64,000 nucleotides of DNA, taken from assembly GCF_005116575.1 (NCBI RefSeq), contig NZ_SWCN01000013.1:98403-162402 (forward strand), in the 5' to 3' direction. Both the position numbers and the translations under genes were made by a program. Below, piece by piece: positions 45,026-54,239 of the stretch. Position 1 is the stretch's first letter. Each line of letters opens with the position of its first letter. This stretch comes from Desulforhopalus sp. IMCC35007. Lineage in GTDB: Bacteria > Desulfobacterota > Desulfobulbia > Desulfobulbales > Desulfocapsaceae. The notes below the pieces were generated by a model. It worked only from the letters and a program-made list of their open reading frames with translations, ran no database searches and had not been told where the DNA came from.

Positions 45026-45064
45026 CTGATATCCTCTGTGAATCCTTGTCAGACCGGAGCAGAA

Positions 45065-46012
45065 TTAGTGAAATTTGGCAAAATTCTGCCAGCTCTTCAT
45101 GCGCATGAGCATTTTTCTGATAATGGTTACGTGATGCCATTTTTCGCTGTACACCGCAACAGTCCCCACACTGCCCATGGGCAGGAAAAATTCTGACATA
45201 TCGTCATCAAATTCGATGAAAACAGGTATAAGACCTTCCGGTATATGGGCATTGACATTGACCATTGCAAGAGATGGCGAAAGCTGTCCTTCTGCCAGGG
45301 CTCCCAGAATATTTTTGACATGGGCCTGAAAGATCCTGCCTGGAATTCCCGGAAAAATAACTTCAGCGTGGTTGCCCTGCTTGATGTTTTGCATGGGCTG
45401 TTGACCAAAGCCTGCAACAAAGATCGGTTCGTCGGTGTTGACAAAGGTCATGATCGGAGCAAGGGGAAGGGGGACGGCCATCATGCCGGGCTTAAGACGC
45501 AGGTGGGTTACAAACCCGGAGGTCGGGGCGGTAATGACAGTTGAGTCCAGGTTAAACTGCGCGGCAATGAGCTGGGCCTCAAGGCTTTTGACTTCTTTTT
45601 CAAAAGACTCTACATCGTAGATACTGCCGGCAGATGCTGCTGCAAGGGTTTTTGATTCTTCCAGCCGTTTTTGGGCAAAATCTAACTGGGAGGTGATGTT
45701 GTCGACCTGGGCCTGAAAGGGTACAGGGTCAATTTTACAGAGAATGTCTCCCTTTTGTAGCTGCTCATTTGGGGTAACGTTTACCTCAATTACCTTTCCC
45801 CTGACGTTGGAAACGATGGGAGTGGTTATAAAATATGAGCGGGCTGTCACTGAGGCAGGGTGATAGTATGCCATCCCGGCCAGAATGGTTGCCATCATGA
45901 GAACGCCACCAAGGACGACGGTGGTCAGTGACCATTTATTGACAGGAATCTTGAAAATCTTAAATATGAGCCAGCAGACGGATGAGTAGGTGAGAATCAG
46001 CAGGGTTTCCAT
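45065..46012 (-). CDS. HlyD/EmrA-type membrane fusion protein (YibH-like)
   Basis: The 315-residue protein has two N-terminal hydrophobic segments (about 3-20 and 28-50), unlike one-helix HlyD proteins. It then has a split biotinyl-lipoyl domain (VRGKVIEVNVTPNEQLQKGDILCKIDP and VITAPTSGFVTHLRLKPGMM in two halves), an intervening coiled coil (about 105-160) and a beta-barrel domain. The double-helix start and the adjacent DUF3302 gene match the YibH/YibI pair of enterobacteria. It abuts the DUF3302 gene directly (start at the base after its stop). Confidence 0.85.
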   Translation of the reverse strand: METLLILTYSSVCWLIFKIFKIPVNKWSLTTVVLGGVLMMATILAGMAYYHPASVTARSYFITTPIVSNVRGKVIEVNVTPNEQLQKGDILCKIDPVPFQAQVDNITSQLDFAQKRLEESKTLAAASAGSIYDVESFEKEVKSLEAQLIAAQFNLDSTVITAPTSGFVTHLRLKPGMMAVPLPLAPIMTFVNTDEPIFVAGFGQQPMQNIKQGNHAEVIFPGIPGRIFQAHVKNILGALAEGQLSPSLAMVNVNAHIPEGLIPVFIEFDDDMSEFFLPMGSVGTVAVYSEKWHHVTIIRKMLMRMKSWQNFAKFH

Positions 46013-46450
46013 TTAGGCATTCTCTCCTTTGGTCTGAATGTTGCGAAGTTTTTGAAATTCCAGAGTCAATTCTTTGAGGTGCTGTGCGTAACTGAGCTCT
46101 TCCGACTTTTTTTGCTGTTCAAGACTTGTGAGCCGAATTTCCAACTGAGCAATCTGTTCCGTTAATATTGATGAAGGCTGTACCGGCTCTGTCTGCTCCT
46201 TATGTCCGCTAAGCCCCCAGCCTTTATCGGGTTTGTACAGGGTTGCCCAGATCCAGAGAAAAGGCCAGATGGTATGCATGAGAAACAGACTGACCCAACC
46301 CGCGGTGTGAATTGCATCCTGATGTGGATGGTTCCTTTTCTTTGCAATTTCATATGGGATATCATGGATATAGATAATTCCATATATTATTGTCAGAATG
46401 ACAAAGACAAGAATGCAGAGTGCTACATAGTCGAGGGTTCTATCACCCAT
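46013..46450 (-). CDS. DUF3302 family inner-membrane protein (YibI-like)
   Basis: The 145-residue protein has two transmembrane helices (YVALCILVFVILTIIYGII and WVSLFLMHTIWPFLWIWATLY) joined by the conserved cytoplasmic loop HDIPYEIAKKRNHPHQDAIHTAGW, quoted here in part: IPYEIAKKRNHPHQ. The C-terminal third is a coiled coil (QIAQLEIRLTSLEQQKKSEE). DUF3302 proteins pair with YibH-like membrane fusion proteins; their role is unknown. It is the first gene of the three-gene operon with the NodT-type factor last. Confidence 0.82.
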   Translation of the reverse strand: MGDRTLDYVALCILVFVILTIIYGIIYIHDIPYEIAKKRNHPHQDAIHTAGWVSLFLMHTIWPFLWIWATLYKPDKGWGLSGHKEQTEPVQPSSILTEQIAQLEIRLTSLEQQKKSEELSYAQHLKELTLEFQKLRNIQTKGENA

Positions 46451-46640
46451 TGGCGCCTCCTGTAGGTTTTGAAAATCTATTGCGTTTTTTCTCTTTGCAG
46501 ACCAATATCACAATATCATGGGTTTTTTATACCAATTGTTTATTTATATATTTTAATGGCTGCTGTTACAAGATAGGAAAGAAGAAAAGAACAATAAAAA
46601 TGAACTCTTCCATATAGTGGTCTCAAATAATTATCTCTAC

Positions 46641-48683
46641 ATGATAGAAAAAATGGAAAAACTACATACGCTAAAATCAATTTGTCCTTTGGATTGTCCT
46701 GATACCTGTGGGATTGTGGCCTCGATTGAGAATGGTAAAATCGTCTCTCTTTCAGGGGATAAGGATCATCCCTATACAAACGGATTTATCTGTCGCAAAA
46801 TGCGGGGCTACCTCGATCGTTTTTACTCGCCTGAGCGGATACTCTTTCCTCAGCTGCGTGTGGGGAGAAAAGGAGAGGGAAAATTCAAAAGAATCAGTTG
46901 GCAAGAGGCTTTGCAGCTTTGTGCGGAACGGCTGTTGGAAGTAAAAAAAGAGTATGGTGGAGAGGCTATTCTGCCCTATTCCTATGCCGGTAATATGGGG
47001 GCGGTCAACCGCTTGGCAGGTTATCCTTTGTTTCATAAACTTGGCACTTCGCAGCTTGAGCAGACCATCTGCTCTGCCGCATCCGGTGCGGGCTGGAAAA
47101 AGCAGTGTGGTCCCCTTGCCGGATGCCCGCCAGAAAATGCTGCCGATGCTCGGCTGATAATAGCCTGGGGGATAAATATCAAGGTCAGTAATGTTCATTT
47201 CTGGCCATATGTGAGGCAGGCAAGAAAAAAGGGCGCACGTCTTGTGGTCATTGACCCCTATCGCAATGAAACTGCACAGGCAGCCGATGAGTATGTTCAG
47301 GTGAACATCGGTGGTGACACGGCTCTTGCTCTTGGAATTTTGCAGGTGTTACTCGAGTCCGACGGGGTTGATAATCAGTTTATACAAGAACAGACGACGG
47401 GGTTTGCAGATCTTAAGGCCTATGTCTGTGGCAGGGAGTTGGCTGAGTTTGCACGTATCAGTGGAGTGTCGGAAACGGTGATTCGCATGCTGGCCCGGGA
47501 AATCGTCAAAACTCCGAAGACCTTTATCAGAATAGGGGTCGGGATTTCCAGAAACAGCAGAGGTGCGATGAGCATCCGTGCAATTTCTTCACTTGCTGCA
47601 GCCCTTGGTCTGTTTGCTGGCGGTACCGGGCGTGGAGTGTTGCTCTCTGCGGGGGCCTTTAAGGGGGAGACGGAAATCCTCACCGGTGAATCTCTTCGTA
47701 CCGAGTCGACAAGATCGATAAACATGATTCATTTGGGTTATGCCCTCACGGGCATGGAGCAACCGGTCAAAGCTCTGGTTGTTTATAACAGTAATCCTGC
47801 CTCCGTTAACCCTGACAGCAGTTCCGTGCGTTTTGGTCTGGCAAGAGATGATCTCTTTACTGTTGTCCACGAACAGGTTATGACTCCGACGGCCCGTTTT
47901 GCCGACCTCCTGCTACCCGCGACTACATTTCTTGAAAACCTGGATGTTTATACGGGATATGGACATTTTTATATGGGGGTTGCCAAGCCTGTTGTAGAAC
48001 CTGCCGGAGAAGCCAAAAGTAATTTTGATTTTTTCCAGGCCCTGGCCCTTGCCTGCGGTTTTAATGATGCCACGTTTCATGAGACTTGCAGGGAAAGGCT
48101 AAAGAGGTATCTGGCGACCATGGGAGGTGTTCCGCAGGATATAGGGGTTGAAGAGATTATTGAGGGACGGCTGGTTCATTCAACAAAGAGCTGCGCTTCC
48201 GGTGAGGTCTTGAAGAGTTCAGGGCTTAAATTTCATTTTTCTTCGCCCGGTTACGCCCCCGAACCCCCAATTGCCTGTCTTACAGATGCGGGAGAATTTG
48301 TCGATCCGGATCTTCTGGCCAGGTTTCCCCTGCAGCTCATCACGCCGCCGCATCCCGATCTGCTTAACAGCACCTTTGGTGAAAAATATCAGGGTGAGTG
48401 TGGCAGCGTTCTCATTCATCCAGATGATGCTGCTCGTTTTAATGTCAAAGACGGCGCTATGGTCATTATTGCCAATAACCGTGGACGCAGCACCAGAAAG
48501 GCTACAGTGAGCCAGAACACTAAAAAAGGCGTATTGGTAGCGGAAGGGTTGTTCTGGATTCCAGTTGAAGACAGTTCGGGAGTTGCTGCCGGTGGAATCA
48601 ATGATCTCACCTCTCAAAAACTTGCTGATATGGGAGGGGGCGCAACTTTTCATGAGTGCATGGTAACCCTCATTGCCAGGTAA
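46641..48683 (+). CDS. Molybdopterin-dependent oxidoreductase, 4Fe-4S type
   Basis: The ATG at 46641 gives 680 residues; a second ATG at 46653 is possible. The N-terminal Fe-S motif is CPLDCPDTCG...ICRKMRGY (about 13-60), with no Tat signal, so it is cytoplasmic. Further features are LIIAWGINIKVSN, ARLVVIDPYRNETA and the C-terminal dinucleotide-binding domain (LQLITPPHPDLLNSTFG; VSQNTKKGVLVAEG, about 570-640). The metal ligand may be the Cys in QTICSAASG (about 142). It belongs to the DMSO-reductase superfamily; substrate unknown. No electron-transfer subunit is adjacent, so it may work alone or with ferredoxin. Confidence 0.88.
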   Translation: MIEKMEKLHTLKSICPLDCPDTCGIVASIENGKIVSLSGDKDHPYTNGFICRKMRGYLDRFYSPERILFPQLRVGRKGEGKFKRISWQEALQLCAERLLEVKKEYGGEAILPYSYAGNMGAVNRLAGYPLFHKLGTSQLEQTICSAASGAGWKKQCGPLAGCPPENAADARLIIAWGINIKVSNVHFWPYVRQARKKGARLVVIDPYRNETAQAADEYVQVNIGGDTALALGILQVLLESDGVDNQFIQEQTTGFADLKAYVCGRELAEFARISGVSETVIRMLAREIVKTPKTFIRIGVGISRNSRGAMSIRAISSLAAALGLFAGGTGRGVLLSAGAFKGETEILTGESLRTESTRSINMIHLGYALTGMEQPVKALVVYNSNPASVNPDSSSVRFGLARDDLFTVVHEQVMTPTARFADLLLPATTFLENLDVYTGYGHFYMGVAKPVVEPAGEAKSNFDFFQALALACGFNDATFHETCRERLKRYLATMGGVPQDIGVEEIIEGRLVHSTKSCASGEVLKSSGLKFHFSSPGYAPEPPIACLTDAGEFVDPDLLARFPLQLITPPHPDLLNSTFGEKYQGECGSVLIHPDDAARFNVKDGAMVIIANNRGRSTRKATVSQNTKKGVLVAEGLFWIPVEDSSGVAAGGINDLTSQKLADMGGGATFHECMVTLIAR

Positions 48684-48765
48684 GAGCAGTTGTTGGAGTC
48701 CTGCTATTTGCTGAGGAGGCAAAAATATAAAAAGAATGTACAGGTTGCATTCGTGGAAAATAATT

Positions 48766-49662
48766 ATGAACAATGTCAATGGAATGCTTGCTGCTGCCTG
48801 TGCCTTCGCCTTTTGGGGAATACTTCCGGTCTATTGGAAGGCCCTTGAGGGTCTACCTGCCTATGAAATTTTATGTCACCGGATGGCCTGGTCGCTGGTG
48901 TTGACCCTTGGGCTCGTTCAGCTGACCGGCGGAATGAAGGTTTTTCGCAAGGTGCTTCGCGTAAAGAAAAATATCGCAATGTATACCGTGACCGGGGTGT
49001 TGCTTGCAATTAACTGGCTGTTATATATCTGGGCCGTTAATGCGGGGTTTATTATTGAAGCAAGTCTTGGTTATTTTATTAATCCGCTTCTCAATGTATT
49101 TTTTGGCATGGTGTTCTTTAAAGAAAGGATGCGGCCGATCCAGTGGCTTGCCCTGCTGCTGGCCTTTTTGGGTGTGCTGTATTTAACCCTTTATTATGGC
49201 AGGTTTCCCTGGATTGCTCTGGTTCTGGCATTGAGTTTTGCGACCTATGGGTTGCTCCATAAAAAGAGTGAGCTCGGCGCGCTGGATGCGTTGTGTCTTG
49301 AAACCGGTATTCTTTTTCTTCCGGCGACTGCAGTTCTTGTGTATCTGGGCAGTGCAGGCGGAGGAGCCTTTGGCAGAGTTGAACTCTCACAAACCCTTCT
49401 GTTGATAGGTGCAGGGGTTGTGACCACAATACCTCTACTTCTTTTCGGCTATGCAGCAAAGAGGATTCCATTGTCCACTTTAGGGCTCATGCAGTATCTG
49501 GCGCCGACAATTAATCTGCTTCTCGGGGCACTTGTTTACAATGAAGACTTTCCCCAGGCAAGGTTTATCGGTTTCTCCCTGGTGTGGTCGGGATTGGTCC
49601 TGTTTGTCGCTGAAAACCTGTTTCGACGCTACAGGAAGAACAAACAGATTCTTCAGGCATGA
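48766..49662 (+). CDS. rarD: EamA-family transporter RarD
   Basis: The ATG at 48766 has GTGGAA upstream and gives 298 residues. The protein has about ten transmembrane helices. RarD landmarks are AFAFWGILPVYWKAL, EILCHRMAWSLVL, INWLLYIWAV, LGYFINPLLNVFFGMVFFKER and LGLMQYLAPTINLLLGALVYNE, given here as overlapping landmarks. RarD proteins are drug/metabolite-superfamily permeases with no settled substrate. It follows the molybdoenzyme by 82 bp. Confidence 0.9.
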   Translation: MNNVNGMLAAACAFAFWGILPVYWKALEGLPAYEILCHRMAWSLVLTLGLVQLTGGMKVFRKVLRVKKNIAMYTVTGVLLAINWLLYIWAVNAGFIIEASLGYFINPLLNVFFGMVFFKERMRPIQWLALLLAFLGVLYLTLYYGRFPWIALVLALSFATYGLLHKKSELGALDALCLETGILFLPATAVLVYLGSAGGGAFGRVELSQTLLLIGAGVVTTIPLLLFGYAAKRIPLSTLGLMQYLAPTINLLLGALVYNEDFPQARFIGFSLVWSGLVLFVAENLFRRYRKNKQILQA

Positions 49663-49704
49663 GTGTTTGTGTTGTTTGTCTATTCTTTTAAGATCCCGAA
49701 ATCA

Positions 49705-50496
49705 TCAAGATGAACGAAAGTTATTTTTAAAACAATAGGGTGCGAGATCGTTGAAAATGTCCAGACCAAAGCCGCAAACAACAGCCGGACCGCTTCCGCA
49801 GACCGGACGTATCTCACACGAAGTGCAGGCAGAACTGCCCATTCGGTCGCGTTCTGCAAGGGAGCTATGATAAATTTTCGTCAGAGATGAATGGAAAAGA
49901 TTTCCGGGCAGGGAGGGGAGTTTAGGTCAAGCATGGACTTTTCCAGCAGGCAGGACAGATACAAAATTTAAGGCGGCACCGCAGCCATAGCCTGCACAGC
50001 CACCCTTAAGCGGCGCCTTCTCTTGGTAAAGGTGGAGGTTGCAGAAATTATCTTTGAGGCTGATTATCGGATTGTCAGCTGCTGTATGCACCAAACGTTT
50101 GAGAAAATCCACTTACTGACTCGGTCCCACCGATCCAAGCGCTGCGCCTTTGCCCATCATGGCCAGTCGATTGAAGGTGAAGAGATCTGGTTTATCCTGT
50201 AAGATTTCAGCTAAGGCGAGTACCTGTGCCATATTCTCTCTGGTGAGAGTGAGCATCACCATGCTGTATATCTTCATCTCCTTTAATAATAGAAGAAAGT
50301 CCAGAACACGCTTTAAATATCCAGTTCCCCGGATATAGCCATTGTGTTCCTGTAATTTCTCAAGATCTTGCTGATGAGGGTTCACGGCGCCTGTTTTATT
50401 TGCACCCCAGCTACTGCCCGAGGCATGGGCTCCGGGTACGATTTCACCTGCACTGATCAGGCTTGCAACACTAAGACCTGCCAGTAATTTTTTCAC
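49705..50496 (-). pseudogene. Decayed sbtA-sbtM fusion (selenobiotic-type peptide plus radical SAM/SPASM maturase)
   Basis: One continuous minus-strand frame of 264 codons is broken by TAA (50113-50115) and TGA (49927-49929). It begins at GTG with an intact AAAAGGAG site. The first 42 codons look like an SbtA-type precursor: KKLLAGLSVASLISAGE, PGAHASGSSWGANKTG. The frame then jumps into the middle of a radical SAM maturase (LLLLKEMKIYSMVMLTLTRE, LFTFNRLAMMGKGAALGS) and ends with its SPASM domain (GGCAGYGCGAALNFVSVLP, SACTSCEIRPVCGSGPAVV, FNDLAPYCF). The radical SAM CxxxCxxC part is missing, so a deletion fused the two genes. TGA replaces the Cys expected in VHAC-PKLPSLPGN. Family assignment is from memory of the SbtA/SbtM models. 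Confidence 0.7.
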
Positions 50497-50683
50497 ATAC
50501 TCCTTTTAGAGTATTCTACGTGTCTTGTATGGGTCAGGTTATATTCTTTTCCCCCAGAAAGCCCACACAACATTTGACAGTGGTATTGATTGCAACCGGT
50601 TCTATGACTTACGGTTGAGCTGTTTGGGTGATGTAACGGCAGGTCGTACCATCAGAATAGAACATATTGTCTGCAAGGTTGTG

Positions 50684-51316
50684 TCATGAGAGGAGCAAAC
50701 CGTTGGCGAAACTGATAAGCGGCATGATAACCTTGGAGAGCACCCCGGAGAAAGCCAGAATGAGCACAAGGATAAAGCCGTAACGTTCGTATTTCATGTA
50801 GCTGGCGGCCATGCGTATGGGCAGCAGACCTATCAGTATGCGACTGCCGTCAAGGGGCGGGATGGGGAGAAAGTTGAAAATACAAAGGACCAGATTAATC
50901 CATACACTGGCAATCAGCATGGCGTTTAAGGGAACCAGGATTGCCTCTGCAAGGCTTGAGTAGGGGAGCTTAGAGGCAAGAAACCATATGCCTTTGACGC
51001 TGACAGCACTGATAATTGCAAGAATGAGGTTTGTAGCAGGTCCTGCAAGAGCCACCCAGAGCATATCCTTTTTAGGATCCTTGAAATAGGCCGGGTTTAC
51101 CGGAACGGGCTTAGCCCAGCCAAATTTAATTATGAAAAAGGCGATTGTGCCGAGAGGGTCGAGATGTTTTAGGGGATTGAGAGATAAGCGGCCGAGGCTT
51201 TTTGCGGTGGGGTCACCAAGACGGAAGGCTACGTAGCCGTGGGCGAATTCGTGAAGGGTCAGAGCCATTAAAATGGGCGGGGCAAGCACGACAATTTCGG
51301 TAATAAACTGGTTCAT
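50684..51316 (-). CDS. M50-family (site-2 protease type) membrane metalloprotease
   Basis: The 210-residue polytopic protein has the zinc motif HEFAH (about 22-26) in the first helix, the GPATNLILA segment (about 91) and the third zinc ligand in PIPPLDGSRIL (about 152-163). About five to six helices are present. There is no PDZ or CBS domain. Such short YwhC-type M50 proteins cleave membrane-embedded segments; targets are unknown. It lies 61 bp downstream of the nucleotidyltransferase fusion gene. Confidence 0.9.
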   Translation of the reverse strand: MNQFITEIVVLAPPILMALTLHEFAHGYVAFRLGDPTAKSLGRLSLNPLKHLDPLGTIAFFIIKFGWAKPVPVNPAYFKDPKKDMLWVALAGPATNLILAIISAVSVKGIWFLASKLPYSSLAEAILVPLNAMLIASVWINLVLCIFNFLPIPPLDGSRILIGLLPIRMAASYMKYERYGFILVLILAFSGVLSKVIMPLISFANGLLLS

Positions 51317-51377
51317 AATCTTTTAGGATTTTGTATTGGGTTGGAGAGTTAGCGGGATGAAGTAGACAGTTTTGGGA

Positions 51378-54041
51378 TTATTGCAGAGGATAGCGCTGTT
51401 GTAGGAGTTCCCGTTCGTCCTCTGCTGTTTTGATCCGTTTGTCAAGTTTAGCATTTTTTAAAAAAGTAAGTATTTCCCGAAATTGAGGCCCTGGCTTGTA
51501 ACCCATTGTGATGAGGTCTTTCCCACTGAGTTCCGGCTCGATGTGGCGGAGGGTGGTCACATAGAGAGAAATCGCCTTTTTTACGTGGTTTTTTCTCGCT
51601 ATGGCCATCATGTAGAGTAAGCCTTCTATTTCTATTCCCTTAAAATGGGTGACAATATGGCTTTGGGGCATAGCAAGGTTTCTTGCAAAAATATGAATTT
51701 TGGCATCCACAAGCTCCTTTTGCTCCAGTAGAAACGCGGTATCCTTGATGCTCTCTTCGAATCGGAGGCAGAACTCAGAGAGTTGACCCACACTTGATCT
51801 GGACATAATCGCCAGCAGATAGACCATCCAGTGGCTGCATTTCTCATCAAGGTAGAGTAGTTCGAACCAGGAGAGGGCAAGTTGTGCCTGATTAAGGACA
51901 TGGGACATCCGCCTGTCCATCTTATAATGGGGGCGAAGATCGGGCCAGAGAAATTGAAAGAGGTCAAATTCAGCAAGTTTCTGCAGGGCAGGCAACGGAT
52001 TTTCTTCCGAGAGGATGTGTTTGAGTTCGGACAGAAACCGGACATCGTTGGTTTTACCAAATAACTCCATGGAGACTGCATTGGTTATAAGACGTTTTGT
52101 ATGGGGGGAAATCTGAAAGCCCATTCGCGCCTCAAAGCGGATTGCCCGGAATATCCTGCTGGGGTCTTCAACAAAACTGAGATTATGAAGAACTTTGATA
52201 ACCTTTTTTTTGAGGTCGTTCTGACTGTTGAAAAAATCGAGCAGGGTGCCGAATTGATTGGGGTTAAGCTGGATTGCCATGGCATTTATCGTGAAGTCTC
52301 GGCGGCTTAAGTCAAGTTTTATAGAAGAAAGCTCCACCGTTGGCATAGCTGCAGGGTATTCGTAATATTCCAGCCTGGCAGTGGCGATATCAATTTTAAA
52401 ATCATTTGGCATTACCACCATAGCTGTTTTAAAACGTTCATGGGTCTTATATCGGCCACCCAGTCGCTGTGCAAGTGCCTTGGCAAATAGAATTCCGTCT
52501 CCTTCAATGACTATATCGAGGTCGAAATTAGGCTTTTTCAGGAGAAGGTCCCGGACAAAGCCACCAACAGCAAAGGCGTTACAATGGTGGGCGCTGGCGA
52601 CGACACCAATGGTCTGTAACAGTTGGATCATCTCCCGGTTGAGAGAGTCTACAATAAGGCTGTTGAGGTTTCTGGTCCGTTCCAGCGAGGGGTTGTCGGA
52701 TTCATACAACAGGTTTTTCGGAAGGTGTGCAGGATCATTGACCAGGCGGTTGAGCAGATCTGTTCTGGTGATTACTCCAACAAGCTTTTCATTATCCAGG
52801 ATTGGAATAATGCGTTGTCTGTTTTCTATGATTAACTCTTGAATGTCCGCAAGTGTCGCTGCAAGAGGTAGGGTTCGAACCTCGCTGCTCATATAGTCGC
52901 TTACCGGCCGGTGTCCGAGGTTATGGTGGGCCGCTTTTTCCACAATACGCAGGGTGATAATTCCAAGGATCGGCGGGTTTGGTTCAGACTCTGTGGGACG
53001 CTGCTGCACAGGAGCTGCAGTAATATTATATCTGGTAAGAATCTCCTTGGTCTCATTGATTGAAGTCGCCGGAATAATATTAATCGCAGGAGTCGACATC
53101 ATTTCAGAGGCAATGGCCTGAGGGTGAATGTGTCTGTGCAGGGTACGGATTAACTTCTCCTCGGACTCGATAAGTGTCATCTCTTTTAAAGTGGCCGAAG
53201 CTGCGGTTGCATGGCCACCGCCACCAAGATCCCGGGCAATGATACCGACATTTACATCGGCGATCCTGCTTCTGGCAATCAGGTAGATACGCCCCCCCAT
53301 GGAGATCAGGGCAAACAGGACGTTGAGGTTTTCCATCGCCATGAAGCGTCTGACGATGAGAGCAAACTCGTCCACGTATTCATGTATGGAATGGGTGACG
53401 ACAACGACTGGGATATCCTGAATCGTATATTTTTTGGCACTTTTTATCAGTTCGTGAAGAATGCTGATCTGTTTGGATGTCAATTCATGACTGATAAATT
53501 GAGCGACCTGGTCGAGCTGTGCTCCCTGTTCTAAAAGCCAGGCTGCAGCAATAAGGTCTGCTGGTGTGGTTGTTAAATGGGTGAGCGAGCCCGTGTCTTC
53601 ATATATGCCAAGGGCAAAGAGTGTCGCCTCTTCTGTGCTGATTGAGATATTTTTCTTGCGGATCTCTTCTACAATAAGAGTGGTCGTCGATCCGAAATCT
53701 TCGATGACTTCAAGTTCTCCGTCTATATCGCCACCGTTTTGCGGGTGATGATCATAAATGTGGAGCTTGATGTTTGGGTTTTGCAGACAGCTTTTAAAAC
53801 CTCCAATGCGTTTTGAATCGCGGGTATCGACCAGAATGAGGGTGTCTACTGTATCTAAATCTATGTCTTTGGTTTTGAGAAAGTTATAGGTGTAGATAAG
53901 ATTCTGGGCAATAAAGTCCCTGACGTTTTTTTCCTGTGAACCAGGAAAGGCAAGGGCTGCGTCAGGATAGAGTTTTTGCGCTGCAATCATGGAGGCAAGG
54001 CCGTCGAAATCAGCGTTTTGATGTGTAGTGATGAGACGCAT
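51378..54041 (-). CDS. DHH phosphoesterase - CBS - tRNA nucleotidyltransferase fusion
   Basis: The ATG at 54041 gives 887 residues (MRLITTHQNADFDGLAS); a longer in-frame extension lacks conserved content. Domain 1 (about 1-310) is a DHH phosphoesterase with NADFDG, VDTRD, DHHPQN and the DHHA1 motif GGGGHATAASA. Domain 2 (about 315-450) is a CBS pair. Domain 3 (about 480-887) is a class II nucleotidyltransferase with AVGGFVRDLLLKKPNFDLDIV, RRDFTINAMA and EDPSRIFRAIRFEARM. The same architecture occurs in A-adding tRNA enzymes of Aquifex and deltaproteobacteria, so it may add the terminal A, or CCA, to tRNA. CC- versus A-specificity cannot be decided here. Confidence 0.85.
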   Translation of the reverse strand: MRLITTHQNADFDGLASMIAAQKLYPDAALAFPGSQEKNVRDFIAQNLIYTYNFLKTKDIDLDTVDTLILVDTRDSKRIGGFKSCLQNPNIKLHIYDHHPQNGGDIDGELEVIEDFGSTTTLIVEEIRKKNISISTEEATLFALGIYEDTGSLTHLTTTPADLIAAAWLLEQGAQLDQVAQFISHELTSKQISILHELIKSAKKYTIQDIPVVVVTHSIHEYVDEFALIVRRFMAMENLNVLFALISMGGRIYLIARSRIADVNVGIIARDLGGGGHATAASATLKEMTLIESEEKLIRTLHRHIHPQAIASEMMSTPAINIIPATSINETKEILTRYNITAAPVQQRPTESEPNPPILGIITLRIVEKAAHHNLGHRPVSDYMSSEVRTLPLAATLADIQELIIENRQRIIPILDNEKLVGVITRTDLLNRLVNDPAHLPKNLLYESDNPSLERTRNLNSLIVDSLNREMIQLLQTIGVVASAHHCNAFAVGGFVRDLLLKKPNFDLDIVIEGDGILFAKALAQRLGGRYKTHERFKTAMVVMPNDFKIDIATARLEYYEYPAAMPTVELSSIKLDLSRRDFTINAMAIQLNPNQFGTLLDFFNSQNDLKKKVIKVLHNLSFVEDPSRIFRAIRFEARMGFQISPHTKRLITNAVSMELFGKTNDVRFLSELKHILSEENPLPALQKLAEFDLFQFLWPDLRPHYKMDRRMSHVLNQAQLALSWFELLYLDEKCSHWMVYLLAIMSRSSVGQLSEFCLRFEESIKDTAFLLEQKELVDAKIHIFARNLAMPQSHIVTHFKGIEIEGLLYMMAIARKNHVKKAISLYVTTLRHIEPELSGKDLITMGYKPGPQFREILTFLKNAKLDKRIKTAEDERELLQQRYPLQ

Positions 54042-54239
54042 GGCCGGGGCTGCAATCCTTTGCTTTGGAGATAAATGTTTACCTGCAGCTGTGTCGCGCA
54101 AGTGAAAACGATGTGAAATTAAAAGGATAGATTCTCGCAGGACTTTTGTAAAGCAACAATACGCCAAGAATTAAAGAATTACAGGTCAGTGAAGCTGGAT
54201 TCTGGTGTCTAACCTTGTCAACCCGTGTCGGCTTCTCCG

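Noticed and set aside
49927..49929. In-frame TGA at a conserved Cys position of the SbtM-like frame, possibly a selenocysteine codon
   Set aside because: The same frame also holds a TAA stop and lacks the radical SAM motif, so decay explains the TGA better. No SECIS-like hairpin was evident directly after it, though this was not computed.
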